Source: Azolla pinnata (taxonomy: Eukaryota; Streptophyta; Polypodiopsida; Salviniales; Salviniaceae). Taken from it: 33,370 bases of DNA. Position numbers and translations under genes: made by a program. The stretch is from positions 1 to 33,370 of the forward strand of contig JBBBWG010027290.1 in NCBI GenBank assembly GCA_037176905.1. The letters run 5' to 3'. Below the pieces are notes generated by a model. It ran no database searches and had not been told where the DNA came from. It saw only the letters and a program-made list of their open reading frames with translations. Position 1 is the first letter of the stretch. Every line of letters begins with the position of its first letter. Below, in pieces: positions 9,153-19,756 of this stretch.

Positions 9153-10240
9153 CACTTGGGCTAATTGCATCGTCAGTTTGCGTCCATTGCTTAGCCAATA
9201 TGGTTTCCATCTCTGCGTCCAACCATTTCAGCATGTGGTAAGGCAGCATTGATGATATTTATACATTTATATATACACACACAGAAATATCTAGCAACCT
9301 CGGTGTTTGAGACAAAAGATGCGTTGGGCTTTTATTGAACTGATAATCATCATCATCACTGGGTGGAAGCTCCATTATAAGGTAAACTTATAGCTCAATT
9401 GGACGCGTGATGTAAATATATGTGTTAAGGGCTTTATTTTCAGACATCAATGTTCACATGTTGTGATCAATGCCGTTAAAGAAACAAATTATCAATGATG
9501 ATGAAAGTATGTGCAATTCAGCAGTTGACACTTGCCTTTAACATTGAATATGTATACTGGAATAGCTATGTAGTACCATATTCTAGTTCATAAACACCCC
9601 TTGTGAACCATCACATTGTAATGGATGAGTTTGAGGAGCTTTTCTTTGGTATGATGAAAAAACAAAAACTGGATTTTGGAAACGTAACCTCTTCTGATCT
9701 GAGTGAGCGGGTGTTCCCCATCCCATTGTAAAATTGAGGGTTCTTGTGGAGCATGTAAAATGACAATTCGGTTCCAAGAAGGTGAATCCTAAAGGCATGT
9801 ATTGGTTGTGATTATAAGGTGGTTCCACTATCGGTTTTTGGTGAGCATATGTCAGCTCTCAGTTAAAAGTTGCAGTTGAAGTCTGAAGTCTCTTGTTTGC
9901 TTTCAATAGGCCATGTTCTTTGTAACCGTTTCGCTACAAGAAGCAACGAAACCGGAATGTTAATTGCTCTGCATTTTGGCTGCTAGAATCAGGACTACTG
10001 TGATGGAGAACGGATTCGATTCATTTGCATTTCGAATGGTTGATCTCATCCATCTTTTCACAGCGCTACCAGCTCGATGAGTGAGCTAATTTTGTTGGCA
10101 AAATCATGTACACCAACCCCCTAATAGTGAGGTAATTATCACAGATATATTAGATGTAATCAAATGCAATGGTATGGGGATTCTAAAGTTCAGGGTACTG
10201 AAGAAGGTGTATATAAATTAATTGTTTGTATCAGGTGATC
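9153..10240. other. SPEAR gene 3' flank and intergenic DNA
   Basis: Contains the presumptive 3' UTR and AT-rich intergenic sequence. I see no splice-compatible coding exon after the TGA at 9150-9152 and no decisive poly(A) signal. Confidence 0.5.
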
Positions 10241-10343
10241 CTAATCTTCTACTATTTTAGCTGAATTTGGATGCCGTTGCTAATCTTCTACCATTTTAGC
10301 TGAATTTGGATGATGCTTGAGCCTATGCCTAAACCCTAAACCT
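10241..10343 (+). repeat. 39-bp tandem duplication followed by a telomere-like patch
   Basis: CTAATCTTCTACTATTTTAG and its continuation GCTGAATTTGGATG (10241-10279) repeat at 10280-10318 with minor changes. CCTAAACCCTAAACCT follows at 10328-10343. Confidence 0.8.
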
Positions 10344-10739
10344 AACAACAAAGATGCGAAATTGTCTATATATGGCCTTCGAATTCGAAACCTAGACGCT
10401 GATGTGATCCAGTCGACAGATCGCGAAGAATCTATCAATAGATATAGCATGATAGCATGTGGACCAAGGTTAGGATAGTCCAAGATAGATGATGGATATG
10501 GGTAGGGATCAATCTCGGAGATTTTTGCTTTACCAAATCAAATGGATATTCTTTGGATTAGATCAGGAATCGGCGCAATAGAAATCCAAAGCGACTTTTT
10601 ATCCAAAGCAATGGTGGTCAGCTTGAAAGGCATCTACAGAGACAGACGCAGAACCGATCCGAATCCTATGAATAAAAATGCTATCCTCGCAGCAATCCGA
10701 CCAGCATGCAGATGATGATCCATTCTATCATTCTTCTGG

Positions 10740-11405
10740 GCATTCTCTTATTCTAAGCTTATAAACTGGTCTAAATGTCAATTTGAATGGCTAAGGGTAC
10801 GATCTAATAACATTAAGAACCAGTACAATGGTTAATTTGAATGGTTAAGGGTAAGATAAGACTAAAAGCAGTTATCTTCGATCTACGCTCTAGAAAACCA
10901 CAATGTGTCATTTAGCCATATGGGGTTCATCCTAGGATAAACAGTTTTCCGCTCATCGTTAAACGTTCTAATTATCCTTTAATACCGATTTATAAGGCTA
11001 AAATGCCTCTTAATAGCCATAGCTGAACAAGACATTCTTCACACTGCTTGGGAAACTTTTGAGAATGAGAAGCATCACACCTTATGAACCGCTCACTGTA
11101 ATGGCTAACCTGAATGATTTTTAAGGGTAAGGAAACATGGTATCTTATGATTAAAGAGACAAACCCGTATGATTAATCCTAAGCCACCTCATAATTTTCA
11201 CGACAGAAATCTGGATGGTTATGGGTCAGATCAGTGGGGAAACGGATCATCTTACGATTACAGAGATTGATCCATAGCATAAATCCTGAACCACCATAGA
11301 TTTACACATCATGTAGTCGTTTGGGTAACGATCTTAGTCCTAGGATAACGAGTTTCCCACTTATCTTCACCAATCAATTTAGCCTTTGAACAGGCTTATA
11401 AGGAC
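10740..11405 (+). repeat. Old, degenerate tandem duplication (about 408 bp)
   Basis: TCCTAGGATAA followed by (A/G)AGTTT(T/C)CC(G/C)CT(C/T)AT recurs at 10930 and 11338, each followed about 50 bp later by TTATAAGG. Within the block, AATGG(C/T)TAA and TAAGGGTA(A/C) motifs recur near 10789, 10839 and 11101-11130. No coding potential. Confidence 0.55.
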
Positions 11406-11407
11406 AC

Positions 11408-11480
11408 ACATATATACATACGTACGTACATACATACATACATACATACATACATACACAAATACATACATACATACGTG
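11408..11480 (+). repeat. CATA/TACA microsatellite
   Basis: An almost pure (CATA)n run with a few CGTA and CACA interruptions. A 24-bp direct repeat containing ACATAGAACATAACATTC follows at about 11495 and 11534. Confidence 0.85.
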
Positions 11481-11713
11481 CATGCACGCATGCATACATA
11501 GAACATAACATTCGCAAGCTTCTGGTTTTGCATACATAGAACATAACATTCACATTTTTTCCTGTTTTTTTCGAAGAAACAATTTGTGTTCCTTTGAAAT
11601 TTAAAGATTCGATTAATTTACTGTGCCTCTTGGTCTGGCGCATTCTTTTAGCATTTGATCAGAATCTCGAATGCTCGAAACATTCTCGATTGCGTTTTGC
11701 AAGTATGGTCCGT

Positions 11714-12155
11714 CCTATGCATACATGCATGCATGCATACACACATACAAGCATATGCACGCGTATGCATACATGCATGCACGCGCATGCATACAGACAT
11801 GCACCCGCATGCATACAAACATGCGCGCACATGCATACAGACATGTGCGCACATGCGTATAAACATGCGCGCACATGCATCCAAACATGTATGCATGCGT
11901 GCGTCCTTGCATGCATATGCGCATGTATGTGTGCATTTGTGCAAGCACGCATGCACACATACCACATGCATGCATACATACTTACACACACATACATACA
12001 TACATACACACACATACATACATACATACATACATACACACATACATACATACATACATGCACGCATGCATACATACATACATACACACATGCATGCATG
12101 CATACATACATACATATACACATGCATGCATGCATACATACATACATGCATATAG
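11714..12155 (+). repeat. CATG/CATA alternating purine-pyrimidine tract
   Basis: About 440 bp of almost uninterrupted purine-pyrimidine alternation: (GCATGCAT), (CATA)n, (CACA)n, and GCGCGCAC islands near 11765, 11782, 11823 and 11866. The all-frame open reading on both strands (His/Thr/Cys/Met repeats) is a by-product of the repeat and not a gene. Such tracts can adopt Z-DNA. Confidence 0.85.
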
Positions 12156-12354
12156 CAAATCAACTAAATTTGTTTTGTAAAATTTGCTTATCTTTTCTGC
12201 AAAACTGTAATTTCATGACCAAATAAAAGAGTGAGGATTTTATTTTTTTGGGAGTAATTTTTACTTCTTTTTACCCCAACAAATGCAAACTAACCGCGGT
12301 TAAAGGTTAACCATGGTTAAACCGGAGCGTATGGTTCTGTGGTGTAGTCTGTGC

Positions 12355-12806
12355 TTCTTCTTCTTCTTCTTCTTCGCCTTCTTCGTCTTCTTCTTCTTCT
12401 TCTTCGAGCAGGCCTTCTTCTTCTTCTTCTTCTTCTTCTTCTTCTTCTTCGAGCAGGCTGACTCGTTGCGGCTGCAACAGAAGAGGAGGAGGAGGAGGAG
12501 GAGGAGGAGGAGGAGGAGAAGGAAGAAGAAGGCTTCAAGGAGAAACAGCCGCAGACGCAGCGCAATCGCAGGAGAAGGGGGGGGAACAGATTCATCAAGA
12601 AGACGAGCGGCTACAGCGGAAGAAGAACAAGGAAGCAGCAGCAGCTCCGAGAAACCTAGCAGCCTCAGCAGCAGCTCCGAGAAACCTAGCAGCCTCAGCA
12701 GCAGCAGCAGCAGCAGCAGAAGAAGAAGAAGGAGGAGGAGGAGGAGGAGGAGGAGGAGGAGGAGAGGAAGAAAGTGAGGTAGAAACGTCAAGGAAGACGG
12801 AGCAGC
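12355..12806 (+). repeat. CTT, GAG/GGA and AGC trinucleotide repeat cluster upstream of the HAD gene
   Basis: A (CTT)n block at about 12355-12450 is followed by (GGA)n at about 12483-12518, a 30-bp direct duplication (AGCAGCTCCGAGAAACCTAG core, near 12642 and 12672), and AGC, AGA and GGA runs to 12772. Pyrimidine repeats on the left can pair with purine repeats on the right. The ATG-started frame from 12313 encodes only Phe, Arg and Ser tracts and is not a credible protein. Confidence 0.75.
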
Positions 12807-12906
12807 NNNNNNNNNNNNNNNNNNNNNNNNNNNNNNNNNNNNNNNNNNNNNNNNNNNNNNNNNNNNNNNNNNNNNNNNNNNNNNNNNNNNNNNNNNNNNN
12901 NNNNNN
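12807..12906. other. Assembly gap of exactly 100 N
   Basis: The gap is 100 N long, the usual size for a gap of unknown length. The bases before it (a GGA run, then GAGGAAGAAAGTGAGGTAG through GACGGAGCAGC) are repeated exactly after it at about 12907-12982. The true sequence may have no gap or a longer array. Confidence 0.97.
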
Positions 12907-13171
12907 AGGAGGAGGAGGAGGAGGAGGAGGAGGAGGAGGAGAGGAAGAAAGTGAGGTAGAAACGTCAAGGAAGACGGAGCAGCAATTTCGAGGGCGAGAT
13001 CGACGGTACTTCGTGCGATATCAGTAAGAAGATTCCGCGTTAACGCTGTAGCACAGGAAGTAGCTTGGCATCGGTAAGAAACTTCGAGGAGTAGGAATCC
13101 AAACGGGCTTCACAAAGATCAAAGCAGGCTCAAGAAGCAATAACTGCCGTGAAACCAAGGCCGCAGAAAAA

Positions 13172-13259
13172 CCAGAAGGAGAACTTCGCTTACACTGCGG
13201 AAGAAGAAGACAAGACCAGAAGGCCAACTTCGCTTACTCTGCGGAAGAAGAAGACAAGA
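13172..13259 (+). repeat. 44-bp tandem duplication in the likely HAD gene leader
   Basis: Two copies (13172-13215 and 13216-13259) begin CCAGAAGG and share AACTTCGCTTAC followed by CTGCGGAAGAAGAAGACAAG. They differ at only a few bases, so the duplication is recent. It lies about 260 bp before the ATG, in a purine-rich stretch that is probably promoter or 5' UTR. Confidence 0.8.
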
Positions 13260-13518
13260 TCTAAGTTAACGAGTTTGTTGCTGTTGGAGATATTACAGAA
13301 GAAGCTGCGAAGAAGGAAGCCAATGAAAAATCACTGGAGAAGTACTGCATTCAATCTGTAAAGATCAGTAGAGGAAGAAGGAGAAGGAGAAGCTCGGATC
13401 AGGAAAATTGCTGGAGTAAAGAGAAGATGAGTCGACAATGTTCTCTTTCCTGTGGTTCCCTTTGCATTTGACGACTTTGCTTCTTCCTGCTTGATCATTC
13501 TTCCTCCTCTGAAAGACA

Positions 13519-16500
13519 ATGCCTTTGTCACATGCGCTGCCATTTCAAGGGTACAGCTTCATGTCCACCATAGCTGCACCTTTGTCTTCAGGTATTTCTC
13601 TCTCTCTCTATGTACATTATCATATCATTATAATCATTGTCAGCTCAGAATTATGATCATTATATCTGCTTATTGCTGCATGTAGAAATTTTCTTATAGC
13701 ATGGATTGATTGCATGTGAAGGTTGCGTCTTTGAAAATAGTTGCTTCATAAATTCTACATTCTTCACTTGGTCTAAATGATCAAGTCTCCTACGGTCATT
13801 GATGCGTTCTTCTACAATTTCAAGTCTATTTTTTTTTTCATTTTACGATGTAAGGTGCAGATCTGAATATATCTTACGATTTTTCTTTTAACAGTATGGA
13901 TAGTAGCCTGCATATAGTGCATCATTATTTGCATGCTATTTAAAGATCACGCTGCCTCTACATTTTTCTTCAGTACAGTATGCATTGTAAAAGTTTTCCA
14001 AAGATCATAATTTTCTTCTATTTTGCAGTGTGGATTGTAGGTTGTATATGACGTGTGATGATTTGAGTTTCTTTGTAAAATGTCGAATGATTTCTGTATG
14101 CCTACTTACATACCCTGCCATATGCATTATAATTCTGTCTCATCTTGTACTAGTTTTTAGGATCTCTTTCATAATTTCTTTCATACAACCTGCATCCACC
14201 TGCGTCTAGTAGAATGCCAAGTTTCGATAAGAATTTGTATTTCTTTTTCATTTTTTCCATTGTATTCCATAATATGTGTCATAATGTAGTATGAATTTTT
14301 CAACGACTTGCATTTTGTAGTGTACTTTTCTGTTTTTGGTAACTTTTGCTTTTTACAGCATAGGAAACGAATTAGATAGGGTGCATCATGATTCATGATC
14401 TTTCTGGTAACTATCTAATTTTTTTATTTTCATAATTGGACTCTAGTAGCACATATGTTTTGAATTTCAAATGGAATACTTTCCCTTTAAATTAAGAAAT
14501 GTATAATGGAAAGGTTTTGTAATATAATCTCGTAATTACATATCCAAATTTCACAGCAGGAGAAAATGCTTACAAGTAAAGATGTTGGAGTAGTTTGGTG
14601 TGTTTTATGCTCATTTTGATTTACCTTAGCTTGTGAACGTCTATTCAGTACAGTTATTTCGAACTGTGCTTTTAAATATCATCCTTAGCCTTTGTTCAAG
14701 GAAATTAACTCTGAAAGAAACTTTAGATCATCACCTTTTTTGACGTCATTGAATTTTATGCTTTCAGTGCTTCGCCCTTGATATTAATAAATTTCCTGTT
14801 GTAATATCCTGTTCTAACAACCGTGTTAAACATAATTTCTGTTTTTCTTTCATATTATTTGTTGTTACTGTATCCTGAAGGAAAACTTTAATCGCTGTAA
14901 GTTTCTGGTATTTCCCCAAATGCCCATGGCCAATGCTTGAAGACAAAATGAGGATGAATCCATCACACAATTTTTCAGATAGAATGCATAATTGATCATT
15001 GGGGGGAGGATTAAGTAATCAAAAGTATTTTGGGAAATAACAGAAACTGCCTGCATTTGGAAAGAAACTGATAGTTACTAGGGTAACTTGGACTTCTCTT
15101 TTTCTATATTATGTAATGAATTATTAATGTGTAATGAGGTTTTCTTTTGTTCTTCAGGTCCTACATGTTTGCTCAATTCGTTACTTAAATTCAGCTCCCC
15201 TGGTGAGAAGGGAGTATTTGGTATCAAGTTGTGTTCTCCTAAACATGGATGTGAGCTTCTGAAGTCAGGAATTGCATTCTCTGTTGGAAATATTGTGAGT
15301 GCAAGGCAATCCTCGTGGCATGATGTATGCAGAACTTTTCGAATGGGTAGACCAGCTCTGGAATCATCAATGAAGGCAACTTCCCAATCCAGTGATTATA
15401 ATACCTCAGAAGATGCAGAAACCAAGAATCCTTCCAGTAAAGAAAAGTCTCCGAAAGTGGCCTTTTTTGATGTTGATGGCACTATTACTCGAACCAATGT
15501 GGTGCTGGCTTACTACACCCAACGCATAACTGAACTTCCTTTCATTATTAAACTACTCTGGGTTCCTTGGTTTGCTATCACATGTATCTTCTATCTTATT
15601 GTCGACTCAGTTAACCGGGCTGTCTTCAACAGGATATTTTATCTTAGCTATAGAGGAAGGCCAGTGCAATCGAAAACAAAAATGGCAGATTTCATCTACA
15701 AAAAGTACTACCGTCCTAGGTAAGTGTATATAATGCTCCGCAAGTACTTCCTAATGAAATAATTCTGTATGCCTAAGCAACAATGCTTCCCCAATGGTTG
15801 TATGTCTGGATTCCCAAACCTAAAACCACAGGTATTCAAGAACTCTGGAGTAACAAACCTGGGCAACCTAAGGACTGGAGTTTATTGAGCAGTGCAGTAG
15901 AAAAACCTATAACAGCAAATCTTCGATTTGCATACTTCATTTTTGGAAAATATGTTTCATCTATCATCTGTTATTGCATTTTTGTTTGAGTAGTGTATAA
16001 CTTCTTATGCTTGAATGATAGGGCATCAATGTGGTGTAGTATTTAATGGTTCTTTATGCATCATTTACATTGAGAAGGAACAGGATGTTAGCATCACATA
16101 AGATAAAACTTGACATCATTATTTATCATCTATTCATAAAAAAAAAGGTAGTACTAGGTATCTATCCATTATTAAAGGTAAACAGGAAAGATTGTCAAAG
16201 ACTTGGGCTGATCTTTCGCTGCAATGACATCAAACAGGATATTCTCAGGTGCAGTTGAACTTATTCAGAAGCTGAAACAGGAGGGCTATCAAATTGTTTT
16301 TGTAACCGGATGCTTGGATTTTCTTATTGCTCCTCTAGCAAAAGAGCTTGGAGCAGGTACAAATTTATTCATCCTTCATGTGGTTGCCAGGGTTTTATAG
16401 GATTCATGTGGTGTTTGTGAGCTAGGGGCAGGTACAGGCTTTTTCATCCTTCTTAGAGCTGGTAGGATACAATGCATGATTGATGATGTATTTTTCTATT

Positions 16501-17898
16501 TATATTACATCTTAGTAGTTGAGCCATCTGGTGTACTAACAGGATTCATGCTGGTAATCTATACTGGCCTCTAATACTAATTGGTTTGGTGGATAAAGCA
16601 GTTAGGATTGGAACCCAAAAGCTTTGATGCACCTTGATGAAAGGTGCAATAATTGCAGCCTTACTTTTTGAACGATTAGATCCAATACCCTCTTATAGGG
16701 TAATATTCTTGCTTTTTATGGCATGATGCTCCTAAATTTCTCTCAATGCTTACCCTGTGTTTATTTTATTCTCGAGCAGATCTATGGTCAATGCTTTTCT
16801 TTTGAGTGTATGTGACACAATACCTATACTTATCCCTTCTATTTAGAGCTTGAGCAGCCGTGGCGCATCAGAAAACTGTAATCTGCATGTTTTCTCTTGG
16901 TCACAATTGAGAATATTAGGGCAACCTGTAAAGATACTAGAACTCACCCATTAACCTTCAACTCGGGGCATCAGAATGTCAGCAACAGTAAGACTCATGA
17001 CATGCCTCATTCATGAAGCTTTGACCATGCCCATATAATATGTATGCATACCTACACAGGAGTACCTCCACCTGTGGTCTGTAGCATCATACTAAGGTGT
17101 TATAATGAGGTTAATAACCAGTAGTGCTGTTTTTAGCTTTTTTTTTTCCCTTGATTTACAATCACATATGCAAGAGTATGAACATTGACAAAACCATTTC
17201 TAAAATGCAGATTATGTGTATGCAGCGGAACTGATCGAGAAGAATGGGAGGTCTATAAGCTCTGCATATTCACACTTATTAAGAGTTTTTCAAGTCTAGC
17301 CTAGCCATCTCTTTTAAGCAATGAAAATGATGATTCTGGTATTTTGAGGCAGGTTTACTGGAAAGCTCAAAGCCATGGCGGCAAGTAATTCAGAGAAAGC
17401 TGATCGGATTGCAGACTATGCAAGGAAACATGGGGTTTCTTTAAAAGATAGCCTAGCATTTGGTGATAGTGTTGCAGATTTGCCAATGCTGGAGAGTGTA
17501 AGTATATTTATCTTAATGTTTTGAGGTTATGACATGCATTCTTCAAAAATGGCTTAAAAATGTACTGTAAATACAATCAGTCATGATTTGAATCCGGTTG
17601 AAATCAATCAGAATTTGAGTTGATATCAGATGCTTCGCTAAATCTTAGCATGTTTAGAAACAAGGAATCGTAGCAAAAATAGAACATTTTCTATTTGCAT
17701 TTCATTTCATAATTTGGAAACAAGTGCAGAAGATCATATGGCCGAAGCTTATTCACGCGAAAAACGAAAAATGTGCAGGTTGGACACCCGCACGTAGTGA
17801 ATCCAGATGTACGTCTTCAACGGCTTGCAGAAAAGCGAGGATGGCCGATCATCAACTGGGGCCTGGAACCAAGCCTGGTTTCTGCTGTTGCCGCCTAG
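13519..17898 (+). CDS. HAD superfamily subfamily IB hydrolase (phosphoserine-phosphatase-like), probably organelle-targeted, six exons
   Basis: Exons read as 13519-13591, 15158-15719, 16238-16356, 17211-17250, 17353-17497 and 17779-17898. Junctions are GT-AG and phases agree; the product is about 352 aa. The ATG follows an in-frame TGA at 13510-13512. All four HAD motifs are present: DVDGT with nucleophile Asp129 and acid/base Asp131; Thr235 in VTG; Lys280 in EKADRI; and GDSVADLP with Asp303 and Asp307. The C1 cap (residues 140-220) has a strongly hydrophobic stretch (about 151-174) that may lie on or in a membrane. Residues 1-110 are Ser-rich with few acidic residues before about 100, as expected for a plastid or mitochondrial presequence. 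The family removes phosphate via an aspartyl-phosphate intermediate and Mg2+. The substrate is unknown: phosphoserine and a phosphorylated lipid precursor are both possible, and related HAD domains are fused to acyltransferases in some lineages. Confidence 0.85.
13592..15157 (+). other. HAD gene intron 1 (long, AT-rich)
   Basis: A 1566-bp intron between the presequence exon and the catalytic exon. It contains weak recurrences of CAGTATGGATAGTAG / CAGTGTGGATTGTAG near 13894 and 14028, with nearby TTTTCTTTTAACAG-like and TTTTGCAG-like tracts. These suggest an old internal duplication with pseudo-acceptor sites. I see no coding segment in it. Confidence 0.5.
16344..16450 (+). repeat. 75-bp tandem duplication copying the exon 3 splice donor of the HAD gene
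   Basis: GAGCTTGGAGCAG|GTACA at the exon 3/intron 3 boundary (GT at 16357) is repeated as GAGCTAGGGGCAG|GTACA with GT at 16432; both are followed by a TTCATCCTTC segment. Using the second donor would add 75 nt but brings in an in-frame TAG, so the first donor is the functional one in this model. Confidence 0.7.
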
Positions 17899-19756
17899 TG
17901 ACTGTATGCATCAGTGCCAGCAAATTCTCTCTTTCTCAATAACATATCTGCACATAGCTCAAACATATCTGCATTTCATGTACAACTTGTCCATGCAAAA
18001 CATAAGGGGGGATGGTGGGGCGTTTTCTTTTTTTTCTCTTCTACATACTACCCAACATGAAGAGGAAGAATCTCTTCCTGCATGAAAGCTATGTGATGTG
18101 CCGTGACTATATTCCCAGTGAGTTTTTTTCCACTTGTTGGTTGTATGGATTGTCTAATTGCACAGTTGATTTTTTTAAGGAGGCAGATGACGCAAAAGTC
18201 TTTGCAGTAGGAGCAGGGTGCTCGCTAGAGGTGTAGAGATTCCACTGGTTAAGCTTTCAATCGAGCTAAACATCCGGAAGAATTGCATATGATCTGTGGT
18301 TCGCAAGCATTGTGCGAGCGATTGTAGTCTCGAAAGGCGGGCAAAGTGAAAAATGGATTGTGTCTGAAAATGAAACATGTATTATGCTAAAGATGTGATG
18401 AAAAAAATGAAATACTTTTTGTGTCGTAAGAAGAGGACAGCATAGTGCAACTATTGGTTTCTCATGATTTCATCCATCTAGCTCCCTTATAAAAAAAAAT
18501 AACCGCGAATCCTTCAATCCCATTCGCCTTTGATCCTTCCAAAGACTTGTCCTAGTGTGGATGGAGCTTTCTGTAGTGTTTGATCCTTAATTATATGCAA
18601 AAGAATCCCATGATTAGGATTTCTTCCAGAGACTTTTGTAGTCATTAGTATGTTTGTATTCAGGGCAGTGCATGCATACTGCAACAACTATTTTGCGATC
18701 TGATGTTGAAACCTTTCTAGTATTTGCTTAACACACTATAATTAATGCTTTCTAGTTGATTTTTTCGGGCTTTTCGTGATTAACACACACGACGCTTGTC
18801 TTGACATGTAACCGACAGCTTTGAAAGATGAGGGAGGGGGGGTGGGGTAGTTGGCATGCACGCATTGATAATCGATCGTCTAGCAAACTGAAAGCGCCAT
18901 CGGCATGTTGGTATAACTAACACATTGGTGGCACATAATCGGTAGCTACACCTTTTTGATGATTTGGAGGTAAATCTATATATAACCTAACAACTATTGG
19001 TCAATGGAGGACTAACTGATATGTTTTGATGTTTGCTTGTTTGTTTGTTATTACAAAAACGAAAGACACCGTTTGTTTGTTATATATATAGAGCGAAAGC
19101 ATTTATGAATCGTCTGATGTTGCAAACAGTCTTCCAAAACAGGTTGGGTTTGTTACGGGCAAATCATGAATCGCTTCATCGCAAAGGGAGAGCAAAGCCG
19201 CTTCATTGCTCGACCGATTCTACAGATCTTTCACTCCCCACAACTAGAACAAACGCGAGGTTTCGAGCTACCCTTTCAACGCAGCGATTCGCACGAATTT
19301 CTCACGTAACGTACCACCTACCCCTCCACCAAAACTATTGAAAAAGGCGGAGCAAAAGGAAACAGTAGTCGTGAAGATTCGGATCGAAAATTGTGTTACA
19401 ACGAACAATTATATGTATAGATATATTTCTTCACATTCTGCTAATTGCTTTTATACAAATCCATAAGGTTCAGCATCGCAGGGTGCGGTAGGAGGCATCA
19501 TTTGGCTCTGCTAACAGTAAAACCCCCTGCCACAACCAGTTGGTCCAGAAGCAAAGGATGGCATCAAATGATAATACATCATCATACAACATGATAAAGA
19601 TAAGGACAGAGTGTCAATAAGTTTTTTACATCGGGAGAGAGGCTCTATAACATGGTAGGAACTTGCAATGTTGGCGTCGGCGAGAGGACGAAGAAAAAAA
19701 ACAGTTAAAAGCCCACCATTTCTCTCTCTCTCTCTCTCTCAATTTGAGTCAGTTTA
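17899..19756. other. Tail-to-tail intergenic region between the HAD and BELL genes
   Basis: The 3' flanks of two convergent genes. Nothing coding is recognised. A (TC)n microsatellite lies at 19720-19740, about 17 bp beyond the BELL stop and probably inside its 3' UTR; a short TA run lies near 19081. Overlapping 3' ends (natural antisense) are possible but not shown. Confidence 0.5.

Noticed and set aside
11408..12155. CRISPR-like array
   Set aside because: No unique spacers between constant repeats; it is simple sequence in plant nuclear DNA.
11594..12226. Several His/Thr/Cys/Met-rich frames on both strands
   Set aside because: All are readings of the CATG/CATA repeat tract; open in nearly every frame at once.
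12300..12968. Frames across the N-gap with poly-Leu, poly-Phe or poly-Arg
   Set aside because: Microsatellite translation, and one runs through undetermined bases.
13452..13591. Alternative HAD first exon in the frame opening at 13452
   Set aside because: It begins with GTG and enters exon 2 in the wrong phase, hitting a stop. The ATG at 13519 joins exon 2 in frame.
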